A DNA stretch of 64,000 nucleotides from Pseudomonas sp. FP2309 (GTDB taxonomy: Bacteria > Pseudomonadota > Gammaproteobacteria > Pseudomonadales > Pseudomonadaceae). Where the stretch lies: the NCBI RefSeq assembly GCF_030687575.1, contig NZ_CP117439.1, positions 434,001-498,000 on the forward strand, read 5' to 3'. The notes under the pieces were generated by a model. The model did not search any database. It had not been told where the DNA came from and saw nothing but the letters and a program-made list of their open reading frames with translations. Shown in pieces: positions 49,421-57,070 of the stretch (its first letter is position 1; the number at the start of each line of letters is the position of its first letter). A program made the position numbers and the translations under genes.

Positions 49421-50689
49421 TCAGGCTGTTTGCAGCGGCGTCAACTTCGCCAGCCTCACCGCCACCAGCAACGCGCCGACCAACAGCGCAACGATAAACG
49501 CCCCAATGCCGTTCCACCCGGCCAAGTGCCAGAAGAACCCGCCCGCCGTCCCGGCAATGCTGGAGCCGGCGTAATAGCAGAACAGGTACAGCGACGAGGC
49601 CTGCCCCTTGGCCTTGACTGCGCGGCGGCCGATCCAACTGCTGGCCACCGAGTGGGCGCCGAAGAAGCCGAACGTGAATACCAGCATGCCTGGAATCACC
49701 AGCCACAGCGGCGTGAACAGGGTCAATGCCATGCCGCTTAACATCAGCACGATGGTGCCCCACAGCACGCGGCGGCGGCCGAGACGGTCGGCCAGCGAGC
49801 CGATTTTTGCCGAGCTGTAGATGCCCGAGAGGTACACCACAGACAGCAGACCGACCACGGCCTGGCTCAGATCGTACGGATCGGCCAGCAAGCGATAGCC
49901 GATGTAGTTGAACATCGTCACGAACGCGCCCATCAGCAGGAAGGCCTCAAGGAACAGCCACGGCAGGCCCGCGTCCTTGAAGTGCATGACAAACCCGTCC
50001 AGCAGGGTGCGCGGCTTGAGGCTGCTGGCGCGGAAGTTGCGCGATTCGGGAAGGATCTTGCAGAACACCGTGGCGGCGATCAGCGCCAGGCCACCGATGA
50101 TCAGCACTGCGGTGTGCCAACTGACGAAGTCGATCAACACGCCGGTGATCAGGCGCCCGCTCATACCGCCAATCGCGTTGCCGCCGATGTACAGGCCCAT
50201 GGCCAGGCCGATGTGCTGCGGGTGGATCTCTTCGCTGAGGTAGGTCATCGCCACGGCGGCCAGGCCGCTGAGGGACAGCCCCACCAGCGCGCGCATCAGC
50301 AAAATCCCTTGCCAGGACGGCATCAGGCCGCTGGCAATGGTGGCCAGCGCCGCGCAGAACAGCGCCGCTACCATCACCGGCTTGCGCCCCAGTGTGTCGG
50401 AGATCGGTCCGGTGATCAGCAAACCCAGCGCCAGCATCGCCGTGGACACCGATAAAACCAGGCTGCTTTGCGCCGCATTGATAGAGAACTCGTGGGACAG
50501 CGCCGGCATCATCGGCTGCACGCAGTACAACAGGGCAAAGGTGGCAAAACCGCCGGAGAACAGGGCCAGCACCGTACGCATGAACATCGGCGTGCCCTTT
50601 TCGATGTACACGTCGTTGAGCTGCGCCACCACCTCATCCAGGGGGGTGGGCGGGGCATCTTGAGCGAGCGGAGCGACAGCAGATTTCAC
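49421..50689 (-). CDS. MFS transporter (YnfM-like efflux family)
   Basis: A 422-residue, 12-helix major facilitator. MFS loop signatures are visible: GPISDTLGRKPVM between helices 2 and 3, and GSLADRLGRRRVL in the second half. A hydrophilic ~40-residue N-terminus precedes helix 1. The start is GTG 50689 with GAGG about 6 nt upstream; the open frame continues upstream to 50863 but that part would run into the divergent lysR gene. Overall layout resembles E. coli YnfM and sugar or drug efflux proteins; the substrate is unknown. The divergent LysR gene is the likely regulator. Confidence 0.85.
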   Translation of the reverse strand: MKSAVAPLAQDAPPTPLDEVVAQLNDVYIEKGTPMFMRTVLALFSGGFATFALLYCVQPMMPALSHEFSINAAQSSLVLSVSTAMLALGLLITGPISDTLGRKPVMVAALFCAALATIASGLMPSWQGILLMRALVGLSLSGLAAVAMTYLSEEIHPQHIGLAMGLYIGGNAIGGMSGRLITGVLIDFVSWHTAVLIIGGLALIAATVFCKILPESRNFRASSLKPRTLLDGFVMHFKDAGLPWLFLEAFLLMGAFVTMFNYIGYRLLADPYDLSQAVVGLLSVVYLSGIYSSAKIGSLADRLGRRRVLWGTIVLMLSGMALTLFTPLWLVIPGMLVFTFGFFGAHSVASSWIGRRAVKAKGQASSLYLFCYYAGSSIAGTAGGFFWHLAGWNGIGAFIVALLVGALLVAVRLAKLTPLQTA

Positions 50690-50812
50690 GGGGACCTCGG
50701 GGAGCAAAAGCCGGTCAGGCTGGCAGTGCAAAAAAGAATATAGCTGGCTAATGATTCTTTCCAATATATTGTTCGACCTGTTTGATAGCTTTAGCGACCT
50801 AATGAGGCTGAT
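50690..50812. promoter_or_regulatory. Divergent promoter/operator region of the MFS-lysR pair
   Basis: A 123-bp AT-rich gap. It contains the dyad TAGC-TG-GCTA (50741-50750) and the palindrome AATATATT (50763-50770), either of which could be part of a LysR T-N11-A site. GAGG lies 6 nt before the lysR ATG. No promoter hexamers stand out clearly. Confidence 0.45.
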
Positions 50813-51715
50813 ATGGAATTGCGTCATCTGCGGTACTTCATCGCGGTCGCCGAAGAGCTGCACTTTGGCCGGGCCGCGCAGGTACTGGGCATCTCACAAC
50901 CGCCGCTGAGCCAGCAGATCCAGGCGCTGGAGCAGGAAGTGGGGGCGCGGTTGTTTGAGCGTACCAATCGTCGGGTGGAACTGAGCGAGGCCGGTCGACT
51001 GTTCCTGCACGAAGCGCGGCTGGTGCTGGCGCAAGTGGACAAGGCATCGGATGTGGCGCGGCGGGCGCAGTTGGGTGAACTGGGCGAGTTGAAAATCGGC
51101 TTCACCTCTTCGGCGCCGTTCAACGCGAGCATTCCCCAGGCGATCTTTGCGTTTCGCCAGGCCTTCCCCGCAGTGCACCTGCACCTGCAGGAAATGAGCA
51201 GCACCGAGGTGGCCGAGTCGCTGGTGGATGAGTCGATCCAGGTGGGGCTGATGCGCCCGTTGCCGTTGCCGGATTCGTTGAACGTGATCGAATTGATGCG
51301 TGAGCCACTGGTCGCGGTGCTGAACGCCGGTCATCCGTTGGCGGAAGGCAGCGAACGGGGTTTGCACTTGGCGCAACTGGCGCAGGAGCCGTTCGTGTTC
51401 TTCCCGCGGACCTACGGCAGCGGCTTGTACGCCCAACTGCTCAACCTGTGCCGCGACGCCGGCTTCAGTCCGCACTTCGCCCAGGAAGCGGGGGAGGCAA
51501 TGACCATTATCGGTTTGGTGGCGGCGGGGTTGGGCGTGTCGGTGCTGCCGGCGTCCTACCAACGCATCCGCATCGATGGCGTGGTGTATCGCACGTTGCT
51601 CGACCCGCAGGCCGTGACGTCGGTGTGGCTGGTACAGCGCAAAGGCGTGCAGACACCGATGGCGGCGGCGTTTGTGGCGTTATTGACACGTCAGTCGGCG
51701 GTGCAGGGCAGCTGA
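50813..51715 (+). CDS. LysR-family transcriptional regulator
   Basis: A 300-residue LysR regulator. The N-terminal winged helix-turn-helix (residues 1-60, RHLRYFIAVAEELHFGRAAQ, PPLSQQIQALE) is followed by a linker helix and a periplasmic-binding-like effector domain (about 90-290). The opening MELRHLRYFIAVAEELHF resembles the BenM/CatM and YnfL subgroup. It is divergent from the MFS exporter, the usual layout for a regulator controlling its neighbour. The effector is not predictable. A GC-rich hairpin follows the gene. Confidence 0.92.
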   Translation: MELRHLRYFIAVAEELHFGRAAQVLGISQPPLSQQIQALEQEVGARLFERTNRRVELSEAGRLFLHEARLVLAQVDKASDVARRAQLGELGELKIGFTSSAPFNASIPQAIFAFRQAFPAVHLHLQEMSSTEVAESLVDESIQVGLMRPLPLPDSLNVIELMREPLVAVLNAGHPLAEGSERGLHLAQLAQEPFVFFPRTYGSGLYAQLLNLCRDAGFSPHFAQEAGEAMTIIGLVAAGLGVSVLPASYQRIRIDGVVYRTLLDPQAVTSVWLVQRKGVQTPMAAAFVALLTRQSAVQGS

Positions 51716-51759
51716 TTTCAGACAGGAAGCGGCGATGACACGCCAACCTGCTTGCGAAG

Positions 51760-51780
51760 AGGGCGCCGAAAGGCGCCCTT
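51760..51780 (+). terminator. Terminator between lysR and the lipoprotein gene
   Basis: AGGGCGCC-gaaa-GGCGCCCT, perfect 8-bp stem with a GNRA-type tetraloop and a short T-run. It lies between two convergent genes. Confidence 0.75.
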
Positions 51781-51805
51781 TGTCGTTTCTGGAGAATTGA
51801 ACGCC

Positions 51806-52258
51806 TCAGTTCTGTTTGGACGTCCCGGTCTGCTCAAACAACTGCGCCGCCGAGCCCGCCTCGCCACTCACGCCGTTGCTGCGCAAGCCCGCCATGATGT
51901 CGCTGTCCAGGTTGTTGACCCAGCGGTTGTAGTTGCGATGGATCTTGCCGTCCTTGTAGCCCAGCTCGCGGCTGTCGCGGTAGGTGATCGCGTAGCTGGT
52001 GCGGGTGTAGCGGATGTCGACGGCCGCGTAGTACTGGTTACGCACAGTGATCTCGGCCTGCACCAGTTGCGGGCTCAGGCGTTGCACCGTCCAGTCGCGC
52101 TTTTGCAGGGCGTTGATGATGACCGCTTTCATTTTTTCTTCGCTGACCTGCGTGTTGGCCGGCAGGTCGTGCTGGGTGTTGAGTATTGGCTTGCTGGTGC
52201 AGCCAGCAGTGGTCAACAGGGCCAGGGTGATCAACGTGGCGCGTAGCAAGGAAGACAT
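51806..52258 (-). CDS. Small lipoprotein of unknown function at the end of the pigment cluster
   Basis: A 150-residue predicted lipoprotein: signal peptide with lipobox TTAGC, acylated Cys20, followed by a mature domain of mixed structure rich in Tyr and Arg (RNQYYAAVDIRYTRTSYAIT, then YKDGKIHRNYNRWVNNLD). I do not recognise the mature sequence as a named family. It starts 26 bp after the last ketosynthase gene on the same strand, so it could be the last gene of the aryl polyene operon, or an unrelated neighbour. Confidence 0.7.
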   Translation of the reverse strand: MSSLLRATLITLALLTTAGCTSKPILNTQHDLPANTQVSEEKMKAVIINALQKRDWTVQRLSPQLVQAEITVRNQYYAAVDIRYTRTSYAITYRDSRELGYKDGKIHRNYNRWVNNLDSDIMAGLRSNGVSGEAGSAAQLFEQTGTSKQN

Positions 52259-52284
52259 TCCGTATTCTCCAATCGATTAAAAAC

Positions 52285-53511
52285 TCAGGACCAGCGGCGA
52301 AAGATCAGCGATGTGTTCACGCCGCCAAAGGCAAAATTGTTGTTCATCACGTAGTCGTGGTGCATCTCGCGGAATTCACCCTGCAGGTAATCCAGCGCGC
52401 CGCATTGCGGGTCGACGGACGTCAGGTTGAAGGTGTGCACGTACTCGTTGCGGTTCATCATCTCGATGCTGAACCACGACTCCAGCGCCCCGCACGCCCC
52501 CAGGGTGTGGCCGAGGAAGCTCTTTTGCGAGCTGATGGGCATGCGACTGCCGAACAGGCTGCTGGTGGCCAGGGTTTCGGCGATGTCGCCTTGATCGGTG
52601 GCGGTGCCGTGGCCGTTCACGTAGCCGATGGCGGACGGTTCCAGCCCCGCATCTTCGAGGGCCAGCTCCATGGCGCGGCGCATGGTTTTTTGTTCCGGGC
52701 GTGTGGTGTGCTGGCCGTCGGCATTGCTGCCGAAGCCGACCAGTTCGGCGTGGATATGCGCGCCGCGCGCCAGGGCATGTTCCAACTCTTCGAGCACCAG
52801 CATGCCGCCGCCTTCGCCGATCACCAGGCCATCACGCCCGCTGTCGTAGGGGCGCGGGCTGGTCTGCGGTGCGTCGTTTTTCAGGCTGGTGGCGTAGAGC
52901 GCGTCGAACACCATGGCTTCGGTGGGGCACAGCTCCTCGGCGCCGCCGGCGAGCATCAAGGGCAGGCGGCCGAACTTGATTGCCTCGTAGGCGTAGCCGA
53001 TACCCTGGCTGCCGCTGGTGCAGGCGCTTGACGTGGGGATCAAACGCCCGGTCAGGCCGAAAAAGATGCTGATATTCGCCGCCGTGGTGTGCGGCATCAT
53101 GCGCACGTACGAGTTGGCGTTGAGCCCCTCGGCCACCGAGTTCAGCAGCATATTGCCGAATGCCTTGATCTCATCGGTGCTGCCGGTGGACGAGCCACAG
53201 GCCACACCCATGCGGCCGTCCTTGATCGACTCGTCGCCGAGCAGGCCGGCGTCCTGCAGGGCTTGCTCGGCCGCCCACACCGCCAGGCGCGAGACGCGGC
53301 CCATGCTGCGCAGTTGTTTGCGCGTCCAGTGGGCCGGTACCACGAAATCATCGATGGGCCCGGCCAGGCGTGTGTTCAGTTCGGTGAAGCGATCCCACTC
53401 ATCCATGCGCCGGATACCGCTGCGGTTGGCGCGGAAATTGGCCGAAATGGTGGCCCAATCACCGCCCAGGGAGGTCATGCCGGCCATGCCGGTGACGACG
53501 ACGCGCTTCAT
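52285..53511 (-). CDS. apeR: Beta-ketoacyl-ACP synthase of aryl polyene type (ApeR-like)
   Basis: A 408-residue FabF-type ketosynthase. All catalytic residues are present: Cys164 in SSACTSG, His301 in VNGHGTAT, Lys330 and His335 in FLGHTLGA. In aryl polyene systems (Xenorhabdus, E. coli CFT073) ApeR is the ketosynthase at the end of apeO-apeP-apeQ-apeR, and the same order is seen here. ATG 53511 overlaps the stop of the ketoreductase gene (TGATG); a GTG two codons earlier is possible. It would elongate the growing polyene on an acyl carrier protein that must be encoded outside the window. Confidence 0.87.
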   Translation of the reverse strand: MKRVVVTGMAGMTSLGGDWATISANFRANRSGIRRMDEWDRFTELNTRLAGPIDDFVVPAHWTRKQLRSMGRVSRLAVWAAEQALQDAGLLGDESIKDGRMGVACGSSTGSTDEIKAFGNMLLNSVAEGLNANSYVRMMPHTTAANISIFFGLTGRLIPTSSACTSGSQGIGYAYEAIKFGRLPLMLAGGAEELCPTEAMVFDALYATSLKNDAPQTSPRPYDSGRDGLVIGEGGGMLVLEELEHALARGAHIHAELVGFGSNADGQHTTRPEQKTMRRAMELALEDAGLEPSAIGYVNGHGTATDQGDIAETLATSSLFGSRMPISSQKSFLGHTLGACGALESWFSIEMMNRNEYVHTFNLTSVDPQCGALDYLQGEFREMHHDYVMNNNFAFGGVNTSLIFRRWS

Positions 53512-54239
53512 CAGCACAAGCCCCCGTTCACGGCCAGGACCTGGCGCGTGATATAGCCGGCTTCGGCCGACATCAGGAAGTTCACCGCGCCGGCGACTTC
53601 TTCCGGGGTACCCATGCGCTGCGCCGGGATCATTTTCATCAATTCTTCCACCGGTACGTTTTCATCCAGCATCGCCGTGTCGATCAAGCCGGGCGCCACG
53701 CAGTTGACGGTGATCTTGCGCTTGCCCAGCTCGATGGCCAGGGCCTTTGCGGCGCCGATCAGGCCGGCTTTGGACGCACTGTAGTTGACCTGGCCGCGAT
53801 TGCCGATCAGCCCCGAGACCGAGGTAATGCACACGATGCGCCCGCTGGCGCGCCGCCGAATCATCGGCATCATCACCGGGTGCAGCACGTTGTAGAACCC
53901 GTCCAGATTGGTGCGCATCACCACGTCCCAGTCGTCTTCCGACAGCGCCGGAAACGCACCGTCACGGGTCAGGCCGGCATTGAGCACCACGCCGTAGTAG
54001 GCGCCATGGGCTTCTACGTCGGCTTCCAGGATCGCCCTGCACGCTGCACGATCCGCCACATCGAATTGCAACACCCGCGCCTTGCGCCCCAGGGCCTGGA
54101 TCTGGACCTGTACGGCATCGGCTTCGGCACGGCCGCTGCGGCAATGCAGCACGATGTCGTGGCCGGCCTGGGCCAGGCGCAGGGCGATGGCGCGGCCGAT
54201 ACCACGGCTGGAGCCGGTGACCAGTACGGATTCAGTCAT
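53511..54239 (-). CDS. apeQ: 3-Ketoacyl-ACP reductase (ApeQ/FabG-like)
   Basis: A 242-residue short-chain dehydrogenase/reductase. NADPH-binding GSSRGIGR near residue 9; catalytic Asn111, Ser140 (CITSVSG), Tyr153 and Lys157 (NYSASKAG); C-terminal end VLAVNGGLC as in FabG. It would reduce each 3-keto intermediate before dehydration. It is tightly coupled to the dehydratase (4-nt overlap) and the ketosynthase (1-nt overlap), which separates it from the housekeeping fabG. Confidence 0.9.
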   Translation of the reverse strand: MTESVLVTGSSRGIGRAIALRLAQAGHDIVLHCRSGRAEADAVQVQIQALGRKARVLQFDVADRAACRAILEADVEAHGAYYGVVLNAGLTRDGAFPALSEDDWDVVMRTNLDGFYNVLHPVMMPMIRRRASGRIVCITSVSGLIGNRGQVNYSASKAGLIGAAKALAIELGKRKITVNCVAPGLIDTAMLDENVPVEELMKMIPAQRMGTPEEVAGAVNFLMSAEAGYITRQVLAVNGGLC

Positions 54240-54697
54240 GGCGTTTCGTCCTTCGATTCATCTAAATAAGTGGCCGCCTGGGGCGGTCTGAATACGTTCA
54301 AGCGGGCGCTGGCCTGGATACCGTCCCCGGTGAGGTGGCATTCGAACACACCCATGCCGTTGTCGTCTTCCAGGGAGCGTAAGCCGTGGATGGTCAACTG
54401 CGCGCCTGCGGGGAAGTGCGCCACGTTGCACTCGAACTTACGTGTGCCCAACAGGAAACCCAGTTCCACCGCTTCATCGTTCTGGCGCGCCCGGCAGCCG
54501 GCGTAGGCCGCGACGCTTTGCGCCATCAGCTCAATGCCGACCCAGGCCGGCAGGCTGCCGTCGGCGCGATTGAACAGGCCGCCAGGCCTGACGGTGGTGC
54601 GGGTGTGGATCTGCTCTTCATCGAACGACAGCACCTGGTCGATCAGGATCATGTCGCCCGCGTGGGGCAGCAGTTCGGCGAGTGGCCAATTGATCAT
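54236..54697 (-). CDS. apeP: Hotdog-fold 3-hydroxyacyl-ACP dehydratase (ApeP-like)
   Basis: A 153-residue single-hotdog protein. The FabA/FabZ-type His is His12 in LLPHAGDMILID and the acidic partner is Glu56 in AWVGIELMAQSVAAYAG. It would remove water from the 3-hydroxy intermediate to form each conjugated double bond. ApeP works with a partner dehydratase (ApeI) in characterised systems; that partner is not in the window. Start ATG 54697 overlaps the upstream ketosynthase stop by 4 nt; the longer open frame reads antisense-like sequence and is rejected. Confidence 0.87.
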   Translation of the reverse strand: MINWPLAELLPHAGDMILIDQVLSFDEEQIHTRTTVRPGGLFNRADGSLPAWVGIELMAQSVAAYAGCRARQNDEAVELGFLLGTRKFECNVAHFPAGAQLTIHGLRSLEDDNGMGVFECHLTGDGIQASARLNVFRPPQAATYLDESKDETP

Positions 54698-55860
54698 GGG
54701 GCCTCTCCGATAATCAGGCTGATATTGTTGCCGCCGAAGGCAAACGAGTTGCTCATCAAGCGGGGTTTTTCCAGGGTGTCGCCGGTGTTTGCCCATTGCA
54801 AGGCAGGCAGCGCCGGGTCGGGCTGGCCGTCCCACACGTGGGGCGGCAGCCGGCCGTGGGTCAGGCTCAGCCAGCAGAACGCCGCTTCCAACGCACCCGC
54901 CGCGCCCAGGGTATGGCCGCTCATGGGTTTGGTCGACGAGCAGGCCACGCCCTGGGGAAACAGGCTGGCGACGGCCAGGCTTTCCATGGCGTCGTTGTGT
55001 TGGGTGGCGGTGCCGTGCAGGTTCAGGTAACCGATGTGTTCGGGCGTGAGGTTCGCGTTGGCCAGGGCCTTGCGCATTGCCTGCAACGCGCCTTTGCCGG
55101 TCGGCTCGGGTGCGGAAATATGGTGCGCATCGCAGCTGGCACCGCCGCCCAACAGCGCAATCGGCGCGGGTGCCTGGCTCATCACAAACAACACGGCGGC
55201 TTCGCCGATGTTGATGCCGTTACGGTTCACCGAGAACGGGTTGCAGCGCTCATTCGACACGGCTTCCAGCGCACTGAAACCATTGAGGGTCAGCTTGCAC
55301 AGGCTGTCCACGCCGCCGCACAGCACCGCATCGCACACGCCCAGGTCGAGCAGGCGCCGGGCGCTCATCAGCGCTCGGGCGCTGGAGGTGCACGCGGTGG
55401 AAATCACATAGGCCGGGCCACTCAATTGCAGCCAGTCGGCGAGGAAGTTCGCCGGGGCGCTGAGTTCCTGTTGCTGGTAGTCATAGTCGCTGGGGAAGTG
55501 CTGATCGCGCAGGTACTCGGCGATACCGCGGCTGGCTTCGTCGATACCCGAGGTGCTGGTGCCCAGCACGATGCCGACCCGCGAGGCGCCGTACGTGCGG
55601 ATCGCCTGGCGAATCTCGCCTTCGATCTGCAAGGCCGCCTCCAGCAGCAGTTGATTGTTGCGGCTGCTCTGCTGGCCGAGTTCCACCGGGATGGTTGCCA
55701 ACTCACCCGGCACACTGCCCACCGGCAACACGCGTTCGGGCACCCAGCCGCTTTCGGCGCGCATGCCTGAGCAATCACCGGCAAACAGGTTGCGGCTGAC
55801 CTCGGCCTGGCCACGGCCGAGGGCGCAGACGATGCCAAGGGCGTTGAGGTAGGCGGTCAT
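54694..55860 (-). CDS. apeO: Beta-ketoacyl synthase of aryl polyene type (ApeO-like)
   Basis: A 388-residue ketosynthase with an intact triad: Cys157 in STACTSS, His282 in LNLHGTAT, Lys311 and His316 in MSGHTLGAA. From the Xenorhabdus system ApeO forms the catalytic half of a heterodimer with a chain-length-factor-like partner (ApeC), which is not in this window. It overlaps the DUF3261 gene and the dehydratase gene by 4 nt each. Low overall similarity to the other ketosynthase here shows they are distinct paralogs rather than a recent duplication. Confidence 0.87.
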   Translation of the reverse strand: MTAYLNALGIVCALGRGQAEVSRNLFAGDCSGMRAESGWVPERVLPVGSVPGELATIPVELGQQSSRNNQLLLEAALQIEGEIRQAIRTYGASRVGIVLGTSTSGIDEASRGIAEYLRDQHFPSDYDYQQQELSAPANFLADWLQLSGPAYVISTACTSSARALMSARRLLDLGVCDAVLCGGVDSLCKLTLNGFSALEAVSNERCNPFSVNRNGINIGEAAVLFVMSQAPAPIALLGGGASCDAHHISAPEPTGKGALQAMRKALANANLTPEHIGYLNLHGTATQHNDAMESLAVASLFPQGVACSSTKPMSGHTLGAAGALEAAFCWLSLTHGRLPPHVWDGQPDPALPALQWANTGDTLEKPRLMSNSFAFGGNNISLIIGEAP

Positions 55861-56339
55861 CGGGCGGCCCCCAGCGGCGTTACGCGGTAGCTCAACGGCT
55901 GGCCGCTGATGTTCACGCTGAACACTTCGCAGGACTGATACACGATCTGCCAGTGGCCCGGCAGGGTACGCGTCAGGTCCATCGCCTGGGCGCGGGGGTA
56001 GAGCGCACGGAGATCGTCGGCCGAGGTCAGGGCAAACAGCAGCGCGGCGAACAGCTCGCGTGCCTGAGGGTTGGGCGGCAGCAGGCCGTCAGCTTGCCAC
56101 TGGCCATCGATCAGCTTTTGTCGGGCCTGGGGGATGCCCAGCGGGTCCATCATCGACCAACGGATGGCGCCGTCTTCGCGCTGGATCACCAGCAACCAAT
56201 CCTGGCTCTGGCCGTCCGCCAGGCGCTGCACGTGCAACTGCATGGGCAAGGCCAGGGCCGGGTTTTTTTCCGGCAGCGGCGGCTGGCCGGCACAGGCGCT
56301 CAGCAGCAACAGGCAAGCGATCAGCAGACTGCGCATCAT
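55857..56339 (-). CDS. DUF3261 lipoprotein of the aryl polyene cluster
   Basis: A 160-residue outer-membrane-type lipoprotein: signal peptide with lipobox LLSAC and acylated Cys16. The mature domain contains WLLVIQREDGAIRWSMMDPL and LPGHWQIVYQSCEVF. It matches the DUF3261 lipoproteins found in aryl polyene clusters next to the exporter and LolA-like genes, and so is probably part of moving the lipid-linked pigment to the outer membrane; the mechanism is unknown. The start is ATG 56339 in an ATGA overlap with the methyltransferase gene (a second ATG follows directly). Confidence 0.8.
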   Translation of the reverse strand: MMRSLLIACLLLLSACAGQPPLPEKNPALALPMQLHVQRLADGQSQDWLLVIQREDGAIRWSMMDPLGIPQARQKLIDGQWQADGLLPPNPQARELFAALLFALTSADDLRALYPRAQAMDLTRTLPGHWQIVYQSCEVFSVNISGQPLSYRVTPLGAAR

Positions 56340-57070
56340 GGCGCGGCGCTCGCCAGCGGTTTGCGCGCCACGCAGTTGACCAGGGTTTCTTCCCGCTGGC
56401 CCACCGGCGGCGGGTTGCGCAGGCCCCAGCGTTCCAGCAGGCCGAAATCGGTCGCGCGGCTCCACCACAAATACGGGTACGAGACGTTTTGCGGGCCGAA
56501 CTCAAAGCCCTGCTCGCGGAGCATCTGCAAGTAGGCCTCGGCGCTTTTTTGCACGTGCATGGGGTGACGGAACAACCAGCGGATCACCCAGGTGTCGATG
56601 TAGGCCTCGGTGGACTCGGCAAACAGCAGATAGCCACCCGGCTTGAGCACGCGGTAAAACTCCTGCAGGGCGCGCTCCTGTTCGACCAGGTGGTGGAAGG
56701 TCTGGTGGCAGAACAGGATGTCGACGCTGGCGTCCGGCACTTCAAGCGTCGCGCAATCGCTGCCGATCAGCTCGATGGCCAAGCCTTGGCGAGCGGCTTC
56801 TTCACGGCTCAGCTCCAGGCTGTGGAGGTCGGCATCCAAGCCGATCAGACGCGCGGGGGCGAACACCTGTTGCAGCAGCTTGAAGGATTTGCCCTGGCCG
56901 CAACCGGCGTCCAACAATACCGGCGCCTCGGGCAACGGCTCGGTGAACAGGCTGCGCAGGTCGTTGATCGCCACGCGCAACACGTGGTGCTGCCAGGTGT
57001 GACTGCGCAGGAACCAGAAGCCGAACCGGGTTTCTTCGACGTAGTTTTTACTCAGGAACTGAGCGCTCAT
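56336..57070 (-). CDS. Class I SAM-dependent methyltransferase of the pigment cluster
   Basis: A 244-residue methyltransferase. Motif I is LLDAGCGQGKS (about residues 52-62), followed by the acidic end of strand 2 (IGLDAD), motif II-like VDILFCHQTFHHL, and motif III LKPGGYLLFAE. A methyltransferase occurs in many aryl polyene clusters and methylates the aryl head group or its precursor; the target atom cannot be read here. Overlaps of 4 nt on both sides place it within the same translationally coupled operon. Confidence 0.82.
   Translation of the reverse strand: MSAQFLSKNYVEETRFGFWFLRSHTWQHHVLRVAINDLRSLFTEPLPEAPVLLDAGCGQGKSFKLLQQVFAPARLIGLDADLHSLELSREEAARQGLAIELIGSDCATLEVPDASVDILFCHQTFHHLVEQERALQEFYRVLKPGGYLLFAESTEAYIDTWVIRWLFRHPMHVQKSAEAYLQMLREQGFEFGPQNVSYPYLWWSRATDFGLLERWGLRNPPPVGQREETLVNCVARKPLASAAP

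Noticed and set aside
49421..50863. 480-residue version of the MFS protein
   Set aside because: Would overlap the divergent lysR gene and promoter; GTG 50689 has a good RBS.
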